Assembly (NCBI GenBank): GCA_020057085.1
Contig: JAGVGO010000118.1
Location: forward strand, 1-36,126
Reading direction: 5' to 3'
From: Planctomycetota bacterium
GTDB taxonomy: Bacteria; Planctomycetota; Uabimicrobiia; Uabimicrobiales; JABWCH01
DNA: 36,126 nt
How positions within the stretch are numbered: the first letter of the stretch is position 1; each line of letters opens with the position of its first letter. The notes beneath the pieces were generated by a model. That model searched no databases. It worked only from the letters and a program-made list of their open reading frames with translations, and was not told the origin of the DNA. Both the position numbers and the translations under genes were made by a program. Below are positions 8,715-18,385 of this stretch, in pieces.

Positions 8715-9921
8715 ATGTTCTGGTTTTCCTGCACTGCTTTTCAGCTAAAGACTCCTGGTACACTTCTTCGATTCTGGCTACCATATTTTCTGCACGAAAC
8801 TGAGCAATGAATTGGGCCTTTTCGCTGGCGCTGAAAGGGTCGGGCAATCGGCGACTTTCCAGCCACCCGAGAATGGTTTGCAACAGAATCCGTTCGTCAC
8901 CGGGCGGTACCAGATAGCCGGTACGGCCCGGTACCACTACCTCCTTGGCTCCATCTATATCGAATGAAATAACCGGTTTATCACACAAGATAGCTTGCGG
9001 CAACACGCGGGCCAGCCCTTCACGCAAAGATGGATGAATACAGCAATCCATCACTCTGATATAGCGAGGAATCATCTCCGGTGCTACCAGGCCAGCGAAA
9101 ATCATGTGCTTCCGCAACTGCATATTGTCGGTTTGCCGTTGCAGTTCCTGATACAGTGAGCCGTCTCCCACAAATAAAAATTTGACTGCCGGATAACGGG
9201 AAACGATTTCAGGGGCAATGTGGAAAAGATAGTCATGCCCTTTGAGGGGGGCCAGTCGGGCAATCACGCCAAGCACAATATCGTTTGCTTGCAATCCGAG
9301 CTGCTGACGTAGATCGTCGCTATTCATTTCCCTGATAAACGGGCCCACTTCCATGCCGCTGTAAACGGTAACAAATTTGCTTTCGTTGGCCACTCCCGCT
9401 TGCATGGCCTGCCGTTTCATGGCGTCTGCTACCGTGATGATACGGTCACTCAGCCGCGCACATAGTTTCTCCAGAGTGATATACACACGATTCAACACAA
9501 AATTTTGATAAGAGTGAAAAGGAAGGCCATGAATGGTGTGGATGACAACCGGCACATGGCAATACCATGCGGCAAGCCTTCCCAAAATTCCTGCCTTGGA
9601 GCTGTGTGTGTGGACTATATCAGGGCGTATACGGCGGAAAAAGGCGACCAGTTCCCAAAAACCAAGAATCTCTTGCCAGGGCGATATTTCGCGTGTAAGG
9701 TGCGGGACCAAACGCCAGTCAATATGATTCAAGTTCAGGCGTTCCAGCAATTCCCCTTCCCTGCCTACGGTAGGCCCAGTCAACAAAACTACTTCATACC
9801 TTTGTGGTTGCGCTGCCAGCCCTTCCACGGTAAGTAAGGTATTTTCCTGGGCGCCACCCAAAATCATGCGGGTAATCACATGCACAATTTTGAGCGGTAT
9901 GGTGTAATGTTGATTGATCAT
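8713..9921 (-). CDS. Glycosyltransferase family 4 (group 1)
   Basis: MILGGAQENTLL, DIVHTHSSKAGILGR, VIARLAPLKGHDYLFHIAPEI, FVGDGSLYQEL, HPSLREGLARVLPQAILCDKPVI. Confidence 0.92.
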   Translation of the reverse strand: MINQHYTIPLKIVHVITRMILGGAQENTLLTVEGLAAQPQRYEVVLLTGPTVGREGELLERLNLNHIDWRLVPHLTREISPWQEILGFWELVAFFRRIRPDIVHTHSSKAGILGRLAAWYCHVPVVIHTIHGLPFHSYQNFVLNRVYITLEKLCARLSDRIITVADAMKRQAMQAGVANESKFVTVYSGMEVGPFIREMNSDDLRQQLGLQANDIVLGVIARLAPLKGHDYLFHIAPEIVSRYPAVKFLFVGDGSLYQELQRQTDNMQLRKHMIFAGLVAPEMIPRYIRVMDCCIHPSLREGLARVLPQAILCDKPVISFDIDGAKEVVVPGRTGYLVPPGDERILLQTILGWLESRRLPDPFSASEKAQFIAQFRAENMVARIEEVYQESLAEKQCRKTRT

Positions 9922-9931
9922 GCGTTAGTCG

Positions 9932-10136
9932 CTGTTAAAAAATAACTATTACAACTTGCTTGATCTTTTCGCCAATAGCGTCGTCGCGCCCTCAGTTACA
10001 GAGCTACGGCTATGCGTCTTTCCTCTGTGCTTCTTGACAGAAGCACGAGGACAAGAACCCCTTCGGGGCGGTCGCTTCTCGCTCTTGGCAAAAATCTCTG
10101 CGCAACTTGTAAAATTTATTTTTTTACAGCTCCTTA
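9932..10136. repeat. ~200-bp imperfect palindromic intergenic element
   Basis: Left arm GTTAAAAAATAACTATTACAACTTGC... resembles the reverse complement of the right arm (GAGCTGTAAAAAAATAAATTTTACAAGTTGCGCAGAGAT...); internal hairpins GTGCTTCT-tgac-AGAAGCAC (10027-10046) and CCCC-ttc-GGGG. Confidence 0.65.
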
Positions 10137-10871
10137 GTATTTTACATATTCCAAAAACAGCCCGTGCGCAGGAGCAGTAGGGCCAGCCCATTTACGTTGC
10201 CTGGATTGTAAAATAGTTTCCACTTCTTGTTCGCCACGCCGTTTGTGTCCCACGGCAACTAAAGTGCCAACGATATTGCGTACCATATGATAAAGAAAAC
10301 CGTCTGCCTCAATGAGGATTTTAATATAACAGCTTTCCTGCCGTATGTCAATACAATTTACCGTACGCACACTCGATTTTCGAGGCGAGTTTGCCGCTTC
10401 GAAACTGGAAAAATCATGGGTTCCCAATAAATAGCTACTGGCTTTGCGCATACTTTCCACATCCAGCGGGTTCCATATCCAGTAGGCATATCGGTACCCG
10501 ATGGCTGGCCGTGTGGGACGGCATATGATGCGATAGCTGTAAGCCTTACCTTTGGCCCAGAATTGGGAGTGGAAATCGCTTTCCACTTCTTCCGCTTCTC
10601 GGATAGCGATGGCCGACGGCAGAAACGAATTGAGTGCCTTGCTGAAGGCATGGCTGGGAATCGTACTCGTGGTGTGAAAATTGGCCACCTGTCCGTAGGC
10701 ATGTACCCCGGCATCCGTACGCCCGGCGCCGTATACCACCACATTTTCGCCTGTCAGGCGGTAGATGCAGTCTGTAATGCATCCCTGGATCGTAGGTTTA
10801 TCGCTTTGTTCCTGCCAGCCGTTATAGTCGGTACCGTCGTATTCGATCAGCAACTTGATATTGCGTGGCAA
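10134..10871 (-). CDS. truA: tRNA pseudouridine synthase A
   Basis: KLLIEYDGTDYNGWQEQ, VYGAGRTDAGVHAYGQVANF, FHSQFWAKGKAYSYRI, GFLYHMVRNIVGTLV. Probable TTG start at 10871; the ATG-based ORF extends into the upstream gene. Confidence 0.93.
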   Translation of the reverse strand: MPRNIKLLIEYDGTDYNGWQEQSDKPTIQGCITDCIYRLTGENVVVYGAGRTDAGVHAYGQVANFHTTSTIPSHAFSKALNSFLPSAIAIREAEEVESDFHSQFWAKGKAYSYRIICRPTRPAIGYRYAYWIWNPLDVESMRKASSYLLGTHDFSSFEAANSPRKSSVRTVNCIDIRQESCYIKILIEADGFLYHMVRNIVGTLVAVGHKRRGEQEVETILQSRQRKWAGPTAPAHGLFLEYVKY

Positions 10872-10872
10872 T

Positions 10873-11466
10873 CTAATTGCTTTCCTTGTACACAATATCC
10901 ACTGCCAAGCCCGCCGCCAGTAGCAGAACAGCCTTCTCTGGCGTGGGTTCGTCACGCAAGGAGATGATGTAGTTGTCCGCGGAGGTAAAAAGTTCTTTGC
11001 CGATGCCGGCCCATTTTTTTGTGATGCTTCCTATTTCGTTCTTCGACATGTCGAGGAAGCGGAAGTTCCATCCCTTCCAATCGCCCTTTACCATAGCGAT
11101 TTCGTGGCCTGCAGTGTCAAAAACTCGGAATGCTCCGCCAAGCGAGAAGAGCTTGCTCTTGAGATGTCCAAGAACATTGCCGTTAATATCGCAAATGTTG
11201 ACCGTGGAACTGAGGAGAGTAAACCCGCGTTGAATCGAGAACAACAACTTGCTTTCATCTTCGGGGTTATCCCCTTCATAAACGAAGACTTTTGTGGGCA
11301 GGAGTCTCTTGTTTACGAGAAAACGCAACACATGCATGAGCGTACTCGGTTTTTCTTTCGCAATGCCCAATTGTTCTTTTGTCTCCGGATCAAGAATGTC
11401 GAACGTATCCGAAAGTTTAAGGAAGCCAACGTGTTCACGAATGAAATACGCTTTTCTGTTGAGCAT
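10873..11466 (-). CDS. LURP-one/phospholipid scramblase-related protein
   Basis: 197 aa: SLGGAFRVFDTAGHEIAMVKGDWKGWNFRFLDMSKNEIGSITKKWAGIGKELFTSADNYIISL, LURP-one-like repeats. Confidence 0.75.
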   Translation of the reverse strand: MLNRKAYFIREHVGFLKLSDTFDILDPETKEQLGIAKEKPSTLMHVLRFLVNKRLLPTKVFVYEGDNPEDESKLLFSIQRGFTLLSSTVNICDINGNVLGHLKSKLFSLGGAFRVFDTAGHEIAMVKGDWKGWNFRFLDMSKNEIGSITKKWAGIGKELFTSADNYIISLRDEPTPEKAVLLLAAGLAVDIVYKESN

Positions 11467-11595
11467 CTATTTTGCCTTTCCTGCAAGGTTATGTTTGCTA
11501 ACTACAAGGTACATAGTTTACATAATATCACGAAATTGAGTCACAAGCAAGCCATGTCAGAGAATTCGGCAATTATTACTTGCTGACGCTCTAAG

Positions 11596-12069
11596 TTATT
11601 TCGTGTTCAGCCATTGTTCCGGCGGCAACAAATAAAGGCCTAGTGCCTGATTCATTTGCAAGAGATAAACCGGCGAGCCGCACTGTGTAAGTTCTGTTTC
11701 CAATTCTCGCAGCTGTACACGCAGACGATCTCGTTCTTTTTCCAGTTGCATGATTTGATAGCCGATAGAGAATCCTTCCAGGCGCACCCGGGTGAGCATA
11801 AAAATAGAACCGATCAACAACATACCACACAAGATGAACGCCGCATAGCCTACGGCAAAAGAACGGGGCACCTCTGATGTCTGTGCAAATTCAACGATGT
11901 GGCGTCCTACGCGGGCGGTTGACTTGGCCAGACGGACCACTCGCTGGGTCATGGCCGCGCCACCGGATTTGGCCAGACGGGCCACACGCTGGGTCAAAGC
12001 GCCGCCTCTCTTAGCCATCTGGCGCATGGTTGACGAGGCTACTTCACTACTCTTGTCGTGTCGTTGCAC
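11596..12069 (-). CDS. FtsL-like cell division protein (positional and architectural assignment)
   Basis: 157 aa, one TM (FAVGYAAFILCGMLLIGSIFML) then coiled coil (IMQLEKERDRLRVQLRELETEL); overlaps rsmH; 15-aa tandem repeat GGALTQRVARLAKS/GGAAMTQRVVRLAKS. Confidence 0.65.
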   Translation of the reverse strand: MQRHDKSSEVASSTMRQMAKRGGALTQRVARLAKSGGAAMTQRVVRLAKSTARVGRHIVEFAQTSEVPRSFAVGYAAFILCGMLLIGSIFMLTRVRLEGFSIGYQIMQLEKERDRLRVQLRELETELTQCGSPVYLLQMNQALGLYLLPPEQWLNTK

Positions 12070-12982
12070 TGTCGCTTCCTATTTTTTCCGCACAACGCAA
12101 TTTGGCGCTGCGACTGCGGTGGTTTTGTCGTTCCTCCTGACGCGAAGGAGTGACCGGTTTCTCGGTCACACTGGCCAACATCGGCTGCTGGCGCACAAAT
12201 TCTTTGACTATGCGGTCTTCCAGTGAGTGAAAGCTGATCACCACGAGTCGCCCGCCAGGCATTAGATAAGGCACTATGGCGGCAAGAGCTGCCGGCAACT
12301 CTTGTAATTCCTTGTTGACGGCGATGCGCAAAGCCTGAAATATGCGGGTGGCCGGATGGATGCGTCCGTGCGTGTAACCGGTAGCTTCGGCCACCAGATG
12401 TGCCAGTTCAAGTGTGCTGCGGAGTACGTGGCGCTGTCTTGCCTTGACGACGGCGGCGGCAATCTTGCGTGCCCTTGGCTCTTCGCCGTATTCCCAGAAA
12501 ATCCGGCCAAGCTCTTGTTCGGAGCTGCGGCAGAGAATTTCTTCGGCGCTCGTGGCGGCATCGCTGCCCATGCGCATGTCAAGCGGGCCTTCGCGCGACA
12601 GACTGAAGCCACGCCGCCCCTGATCCAACTGGTAAGAAGAAACACCCAGATCGAACAAAGCGCCGTCTAGCGCCGTGATTTTCAATTCCTGCAAGAGTTG
12701 AGCGATTTGCGAAAATGGCAGACAATGAAGGGAACAGCCCTCGCTGTAAGGGCGTAGTGTCGCCTTGGCAAAAGGCAAAACCTCCGCGTCGCGGTCTATG
12801 CCGATGACACGGCCTTTTCCTTGCAATCGTTCCATGAGGGCGCGTGCATGCCCGCCTGCCCCCACAGTCATGTCAACATAGCATCCGCCTGCGCGCGGAG
12901 CAAGATAAGACAACACCTCCTGCAGCATGACCGGAAGGTGTACGCCCGGCATTCTGGTTTTAGGCTGTTCCATATAGTCCAT
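12047..12982 (-). CDS. rsmH: 16S rRNA (cytosine(1402)-N4)-methyltransferase RsmH (MraW)
   Basis: HLPVMLQEVLSYLAPRAGGCYVDMTVGAGGHARALME, DGALFDLGVSSYQLDQGRRGFSLSREGPLDMRM, FQALRIAVNKELQEL, ISFHSLEDRIVKEF. Confidence 0.95.
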   Translation of the reverse strand: MDYMEQPKTRMPGVHLPVMLQEVLSYLAPRAGGCYVDMTVGAGGHARALMERLQGKGRVIGIDRDAEVLPFAKATLRPYSEGCSLHCLPFSQIAQLLQELKITALDGALFDLGVSSYQLDQGRRGFSLSREGPLDMRMGSDAATSAEEILCRSSEQELGRIFWEYGEEPRARKIAAAVVKARQRHVLRSTLELAHLVAEATGYTHGRIHPATRIFQALRIAVNKELQELPAALAAIVPYLMPGGRLVVISFHSLEDRIVKEFVRQQPMLASVTEKPVTPSRQEERQNHRSRSAKLRCAEKIGSDSATTRQE

Positions 12983-12983
12983 T

Positions 12984-15900
12984 TTACTTATACACTTCCC
13001 ACGCTGTGGCCACCATTGCTTCTTTGCCATATTTTTGCAACAACAACAGCCCTCTTTTCTCTTCTCCCGCGTAGAAATAGAGTACACCAAGGGCCAGCTC
13101 GACGAGGTCGCTGCGACGATTTTTGCTTAATGACTCCATGTTTTGCATGCCAAGTTCACTTATTTTCAGCATAATATCCTCGTCTTTCACTGTCTTCAGG
13201 AAAATGGTTCCTTCGCCCACTTTAAGAACTTTGCCGGTAAATTTTTCGTTTGTGTATGTATAGAAAGTGGAGCGTCGGTTGGTCATTTTTTGCGCCTCTT
13301 TTTCCGCCAGAGCGAACAACTCTCGCAGGCCATCATGCTCACGCCGCAAGGTGGCAAGGTAGCTGTCGAGCAATTTTTTCATATGCGGGCTGCTGGTGGT
13401 GATGTTCGCCATTTCTTGCAGCAGGCGGGTTGCTTCTGCAAATTTACGTGCCTGCATGGCATCACGGTAGCCCTGCAAAAACTGTTGACGATAGCGGTTG
13501 TTAAATTCTGCGACATTGCCTTGCTTCTGCTCGACCTCAGTTTTATTGGCATCCACTTTCTGTTTCAGTTGCTGGAGAAGATTCTGGTTTTGCTGGTAGC
13601 GTTCCTGTAAAGAGGGGACATCGCGTAGAAACTCTTCTAAGGCTGCCTCATCACTGGTCCATGCCTGCGATGGCAGGTCTGACGGCATGGCCATGCGTTG
13701 GCTGGCCGTCTGCAAAGATTGGCTCTCCTGTACTAAGACTTCCTGCGCATTTTGTACGATTCGTTCCTTCATCTTGACCAACTTGTCCTGATAAGATTCC
13801 CCCAGCATGTCGTTAGTGCGCTGCAACTCTTGAGGAAAATGTTTACACGCCTGCCAGGCTTCGGGCAGCTTGTGCAGCTGGTAACTCATGGTGATTTTCT
13901 GGTAACACACGTCGGCCTCGCGTGCAATCTCTTTTTGCAAGCGGCTAACGAGACTTCGCACGTCGGGTATCAGCAAGGCATGCATATAACGCTCCTGAAA
14001 AGATTGTGCAGCTTCCAGTTTGCTCAGTTTGTCCTCGATTGTGGTCTGCGGGCGCATGGCGACAGCTTGCCATTTGTGCCGTAATTCCGCTATCTGTAAC
14101 TGCAGTTTCTCGATTTCAGCCAACAAGAGCGCCACGGCGTTTTGTTCGCTTAACAGGTGATAGCTGGCATACACCCCTTGCTGGCGGCAATGACTGTCCC
14201 ACTTGAATTCTTGCAGATTTTGCATAACTGGGGTAATGAGATCGAGATAGCGACTCACTTCACTTTTGTCCATCAGTCGCCTCACTTCCTGCCACAGATG
14301 CCCTATCTTGACGGAGCCTGCGGCCAGCGATTTAGCACCGAACAATTCGCTACCTCGTGGTATCTCATTGCGCACGACGCGGGTGAAAAGTTCCTTGTTA
14401 GAGGTGAAGACAAGGCAATCTTCCACGATGCCGACAGTGGGAGCGAGAGCGATTTGCATTTGCAGCACGGAAAGGTCAACGGTGTACGCAGAAACATTGC
14501 CAATTTGCCATCGGCTGCAAGCATCAGGCGGCATCTGCGTGGGGAGGCGACTGAAAAGAGTGTTGAGCAACTTGCTGGTAATGGAAGCATCACGGAGCGA
14601 GGCAGCGAAAAGGACATCACAGCTTGGCTGCTCTAAAGATTGCGGCAGATTATATACCACCAGCAAGAACTGCCCCAGGCAATTCAAGATAACCTCTTTT
14701 TCGATGACAATGTTGATATCGAACGTCGCAGCCAACTGTTTCTGCAGTTGCTGCATTAACTCTTGCATACTTTTTGCCGGAGCATTGGGCATGGATTGCA
14801 GTATCTTATCGAGTTCGTTCTTGAGCATCTGCCAACTCTGCACTATATCGCTGTTTACACATGAACACAGCAGGGGATCGCCGCTAATGCGCTGCATAAA
14901 CGGGATAGCTTTGCCGCTTCCTGTCTGGTAGAGATTGATCAATTCCGAATCTTTCTTGAGGTGCAGATAGCTCGACACCTGGATGCCGTTCGCCGCAATT
15001 TCGTAGGCAACGGCGCTGGCCAGCATATCTTTTTTCCAGATCGCCTCATGGAACAATGACTCTACGCCGGGCATGTTCATATACACATAGCCGTCACGCC
15101 GAGCGGCAAGGTTTTGCATCGTTGTCTGAAATTCCTCCAGCTCATAAAACCTCTTACCACGTCCCAGGATATCCTGTTGGAAACAAGATACCAGGTTTTG
15201 TTTATTGAGTGCGGTGTAGAATAGCGCGTATTGCCCCTGGCAACATAAGATGATACTGGGGCTGGCCTTTTGGTCGAGCATGCAATTGACACCGCCAATC
15301 CTGTCCTTGACCAGCGGCGGCAATGGCAATTTGGTCGGATTTTGCATCACTTCGATCAACTTGTTGGCATTGCCAAGAGTCGTGAATAGTACAAAATGCA
15401 GGTCTTGTAACGAAGAGCCGGTAACTGCCACACCAAGCGGCGCATCCACCGCTATACCCATCTCTTTGTAGAAATTGGCATCGAGCAAGTTGCCGCCAGT
15501 GGTGGCCTGGCTCAACTGCACAAGGTTTTCATGCAGGCGTGGGTATGCCTGCAGATTGAGTTTGCGCAGTAACCCTTCGAATGAATCACACACCAGCACC
15601 ATCTTCGTGGTGGCCGGCAGGAATTTGCCAAAGCCTATGCTCGCTGTCTGCCGCACACTAAAATACCAGTAGGCACCTGCCGCCAGTACCAACGCGACAA
15701 GCAGCAATGCCATGGCTGGTATTTTGGTCTGCTGTGAACGTCTGGCAGGAGCTTGAGCCCGGTATGACATCGCTTGCGGCGTGCTTACTCGCTCGGCTAC
15801 AGGTACAGCTTGGCGTACCTCCACTGCTTCGTCGAGCATGGCTGGTTGCGGGCGCATACGCACTGTCGCTTCTCCTGCTATATCTATCTCTTCTATCTCT

Positions 15901-17147
15901 TGCGCGGCGAGGACAGACGGCTTGGTCTGCACAGGCGGTATGCGTTTTTTATCCACCCCGAGCATTTCCAGCAAGGCACGCGGGGTTGGCCGTAAAGTTT
16001 TGTCGGCGCTTAGTAACACAGAGACAGCATGGCAGATTTGCGGTGGCACATACATGGCTGTATCATGAATCTGTTCCGGCGTTATGGTGAAAGCCTGCGC
16101 CAATTTTTGTTCGTACTCTTTGCTGTTGAGAGCGGAGAGTGGTGGTTCACCTACTACCAGCTTGTAAAAAATCGCTCCCAGAGAGAACATGTCGGCCATT
16201 ACATCCACTCCGCTCGGATTGCTGACCTGTTCGGGTGCACTGTAGTTGGAAATGACCATCCTCGCGCCAGGCAGCGTCAAATTGCTTTCGAGCGATTTGA
16301 GCAGGAAAAAACCGGTCAGCCGTACCTCACCATCTTTGTCAACCAGCAAATTTTCCGGAGAAAGATTGCGGCAAGAATAGCCATAGTCTTGCAATATCGC
16401 CAGCCCTCTGCTTACAGCGCAGACAATGTCTCTAGCTTCGTCGGACGACAGAATCGCTTTGCGGGCACTAAAATTTTCAAGTGTCTCCCCTGCGAAATAA
16501 TCCATCACCACATAAGCCAAAAATTTTTCGGGTATGTGCTGGATATCGTGGATTTTGATGAAAAATGGTGCCTCGATGGCCTTGAAGTGTTCTGCCGCCC
16601 GCAAGAAACGTTTGACCACGTCCTTGTTGTTGGTGTAAGACGGACGTAGAATCTTGAGGGCCTTACCATTCTTGGTTTTGTAGATGAGAGTGGTGGGGCC
16701 TTCTTCAATTTTTTCGAGAGAGCCGTACGTGTTTTCCAGGTACGTTTTCGTTTCTTTGGGCAAAACCTCCTGTTCGCGCCGGTATCTGCCGTCAATCATC
16801 GTACCGTTGGGGAAGGTGAAGCGAAAATTGTGGTTGCCCATATCCTGCATATCCAGCACAAACTGCTCACCGGCACCTTTGTGCACATCCACTTTCTTGT
16901 TGCTGATATGTACCGCATCCCGGCATAACAAAGTCATCTTTTGCTCAGACAGAATGCACACCACATGCTGTAGGGAGAGTCCTTTGATGTGAATGTAATC
17001 TTCTGCGCCTTTACCAATGGAAATATGTGTCACCTGTGTTTCGGGGACAAACAACTGCAACCTGCTTTCCAGGGTTTCTCTTTTTACACTGTATTCGTTG
17101 CCCAGTCTGGTGATGTGCAACCGCCAGGAATTACAAGAACTTGACAT
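12984..17147 (-). CDS. Very large membrane protein: FHA-like N-terminus, protein kinase-like (pseudokinase) domain, TM, long extracytoplasmic/coiled-coil region
   Basis: ISIGKGAEDYIHIKGLSLQHVVC (FHA-like); kinase-like region has CRN in place of HRD and TGF in place of DFG; TM IPAMALLLVALVLAAGAYWYF; start M at 17147 after AAAGGGCGAG. Confidence 0.85.
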   Translation of the reverse strand: MSSSCNSWRLHITRLGNEYSVKRETLESRLQLFVPETQVTHISIGKGAEDYIHIKGLSLQHVVCILSEQKMTLLCRDAVHISNKKVDVHKGAGEQFVLDMQDMGNHNFRFTFPNGTMIDGRYRREQEVLPKETKTYLENTYGSLEKIEEGPTTLIYKTKNGKALKILRPSYTNNKDVVKRFLRAAEHFKAIEAPFFIKIHDIQHIPEKFLAYVVMDYFAGETLENFSARKAILSSDEARDIVCAVSRGLAILQDYGYSCRNLSPENLLVDKDGEVRLTGFFLLKSLESNLTLPGARMVISNYSAPEQVSNPSGVDVMADMFSLGAIFYKLVVGEPPLSALNSKEYEQKLAQAFTITPEQIHDTAMYVPPQICHAVSVLLSADKTLRPTPRALLEMLGVDKKRIPPVQTKPSVLAAQEIEEIDIAGEATVRMRPQPAMLDEAVEVRQAVPVAERVSTPQAMSYRAQAPARRSQQTKIPAMALLLVALVLAAGAYWYFSVRQTASIGFGKFLPATTKMVLVCDSFEGLLRKLNLQAYPRLHENLVQLSQATTGGNLLDANFYKEMGIAVDAPLGVAVTGSSLQDLHFVLFTTLGNANKLIEVMQNPTKLPLPPLVKDRIGGVNCMLDQKASPSIILCCQGQYALFYTALNKQNLVSCFQQDILGRGKRFYELEEFQTTMQNLAARRDGYVYMNMPGVESLFHEAIWKKDMLASAVAYEIAANGIQVSSYLHLKKDSELINLYQTGSGKAIPFMQRISGDPLLCSCVNSDIVQSWQMLKNELDKILQSMPNAPAKSMQELMQQLQKQLAATFDINIVIEKEVILNCLGQFLLVVYNLPQSLEQPSCDVLFAASLRDASITSKLLNTLFSRLPTQMPPDACSRWQIGNVSAYTVDLSVLQMQIALAPTVGIVEDCLVFTSNKELFTRVVRNEIPRGSELFGAKSLAAGSVKIGHLWQEVRRLMDKSEVSRYLDLITPVMQNLQEFKWDSHCRQQGVYASYHLLSEQNAVALLLAEIEKLQLQIAELRHKWQAVAMRPQTTIEDKLSKLEAAQSFQERYMHALLIPDVRSLVSRLQKEIAREADVCYQKITMSYQLHKLPEAWQACKHFPQELQRTNDMLGESYQDKLVKMKERIVQNAQEVLVQESQSLQTASQRMAMPSDLPSQAWTSDEAALEEFLRDVPSLQERYQQNQNLLQQLKQKVDANKTEVEQKQGNVAEFNNRYRQQFLQGYRDAMQARKFAEATRLLQEMANITTSSPHMKKLLDSYLATLRREHDGLRELFALAEKEAQKMTNRRSTFYTYTNEKFTGKVLKVGEGTIFLKTVKDEDIMLKISELGMQNMESLSKNRRSDLVELALGVLYFYAGEEKRGLLLLQKYGKEAMVATAWEVYK

Positions 17148-17278
17148 ACTCGCCCTTTCAGAAAACGCCTTTGCCGAATTTTTCGACAATCACATTGTAA
17201 CAATTTAGTATCGCAAAAGCAAGCACTGCAACACAATGTCAGGGCACCCATCCGCACGGGACGTTTTGTTTCATAGAA

Positions 17279-18187
17279 TTATTTGACCGGCAGCGCCAAC
17301 GCGTAGTTTCCTTTGTAACAGGGCACAAGCAGCGATTTTTCGTCTGCTCCTAAAGAAATATCGGCAGGCGCCGCCAGTTTGTCGCTTACCACAGTAGCTT
17401 CGCCTTGTGGTGTGATGCGGTAGATCGTGCCAGTGCCAAATGACGACAAGTACAGATTGCCTTTTTTGTCGAAGGCAATGCCATCGGGGTTGGTAAACTG
17501 CCTCTCCCATTTGCGGCTGGCTTTACCGTCGGCAGAGATAGTGAGTACTTCGCCACTTTGCCAACACACTACGGTAAGGAGTCCACTCAATGGGTCAAGA
17601 GCTACGCCATTGGGCAATGCCAGCAAGGTGTCACGACAGAAGACCTGTGCTTGGCTCTTGCCGGCATCCGACACATTGGGGACGAGACGGAAAATGAGAT
17701 TGTCAAACGTAGCCGAGATGTACAGGCAGTCTGGCGCCGCCACCAAGTCGTTGAGTCCTTTGGCACCGAGCGAAGAGAGCGAATAGCTGAAAATTTTTTG
17801 CGCCGTGGCGGGCACAAAGCCTTTGATCGTGTCGCCGTCGCATACGTACAGGTTGTTTTGCCAGAAGGCAATGCCAGAGGGGGAGTCAAGATCAACGATA
17901 AACTGTTGAATATCCATTTCGCCCTGCTCGTTCAAACGCGAAATATAGCCATTCCGCTCGCTTTTTGGCGGCGCCGTGACGATGTTGGAAATGAAATATT
18001 TCTTGCTCGTCGCGTCATACTGGAAACTTTCCGGCATTTCGAGATCCCGCACCGTAAACAGCGGAGACAGCTTGGCCAAATCGCCGGACGCATCCTGCGC
18101 CGCTGCTGCCACGTTCGCTTCCCTGCGGTAATCGTCACACGCAGGCAGAACAAGAAGTAAGAACAGACATAATGTTGTGCGTAGCAT
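17279..18187 (-). CDS. SMP-30/gluconolactonase/NHL-type beta-propeller lipoprotein
   Basis: Lipobox MLRTTLCLFLLLVLPAC; repeats PNGVALDPLSGLLTVVCW, NPDGIAFDKKGNLYLSSFGTGTIYRITPQG. Confidence 0.8.
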   Translation of the reverse strand: MLRTTLCLFLLLVLPACDDYRREANVAAAAQDASGDLAKLSPLFTVRDLEMPESFQYDATSKKYFISNIVTAPPKSERNGYISRLNEQGEMDIQQFIVDLDSPSGIAFWQNNLYVCDGDTIKGFVPATAQKIFSYSLSSLGAKGLNDLVAAPDCLYISATFDNLIFRLVPNVSDAGKSQAQVFCRDTLLALPNGVALDPLSGLLTVVCWQSGEVLTISADGKASRKWERQFTNPDGIAFDKKGNLYLSSFGTGTIYRITPQGEATVVSDKLAAPADISLGADEKSLLVPCYKGNYALALPVK

Positions 18188-18201
18188 AGGGTTTCCTTGT
18201 T

Positions 18202-18247
18202 CCTGGCCCTAAAGTGCCAGGCGTTACAACTATGCCGCATCCGCGGC
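18202..18247 (+). repeat. Intergenic double-hairpin element, copy 2
   Basis: CCTGGC-cctaaagt-GCCAGG, linker CGTTACAACTAT, GCCGC-atcc-GCGGC followed by AAAAATTTTT. Confidence 0.5.
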
Positions 18248-18385
18248 AAAAATTTTTACACTCGCATCGAAAATTATTTCCAATAATGTCTATTGTACAT
18301 TATTTATTTTTCAAAGTTTACAAATTTTGCTATAATCATAAAAATTCTGTTGTACCTGTTAAATTCATTCATGCGAGCACTTTTT

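Noticed and set aside
17558-18160. 200-aa plus-strand ORF antisense to the SMP-30-like lipoprotein
   Set aside because: Shadow ORF; the minus frame has lipobox and propeller repeats.
18293-18385. N-terminal extension of the soluble histidine kinase as a TM segment
   Set aside because: AT-rich intergenic sequence; ATG at 18386 gives a typical soluble kinase start.
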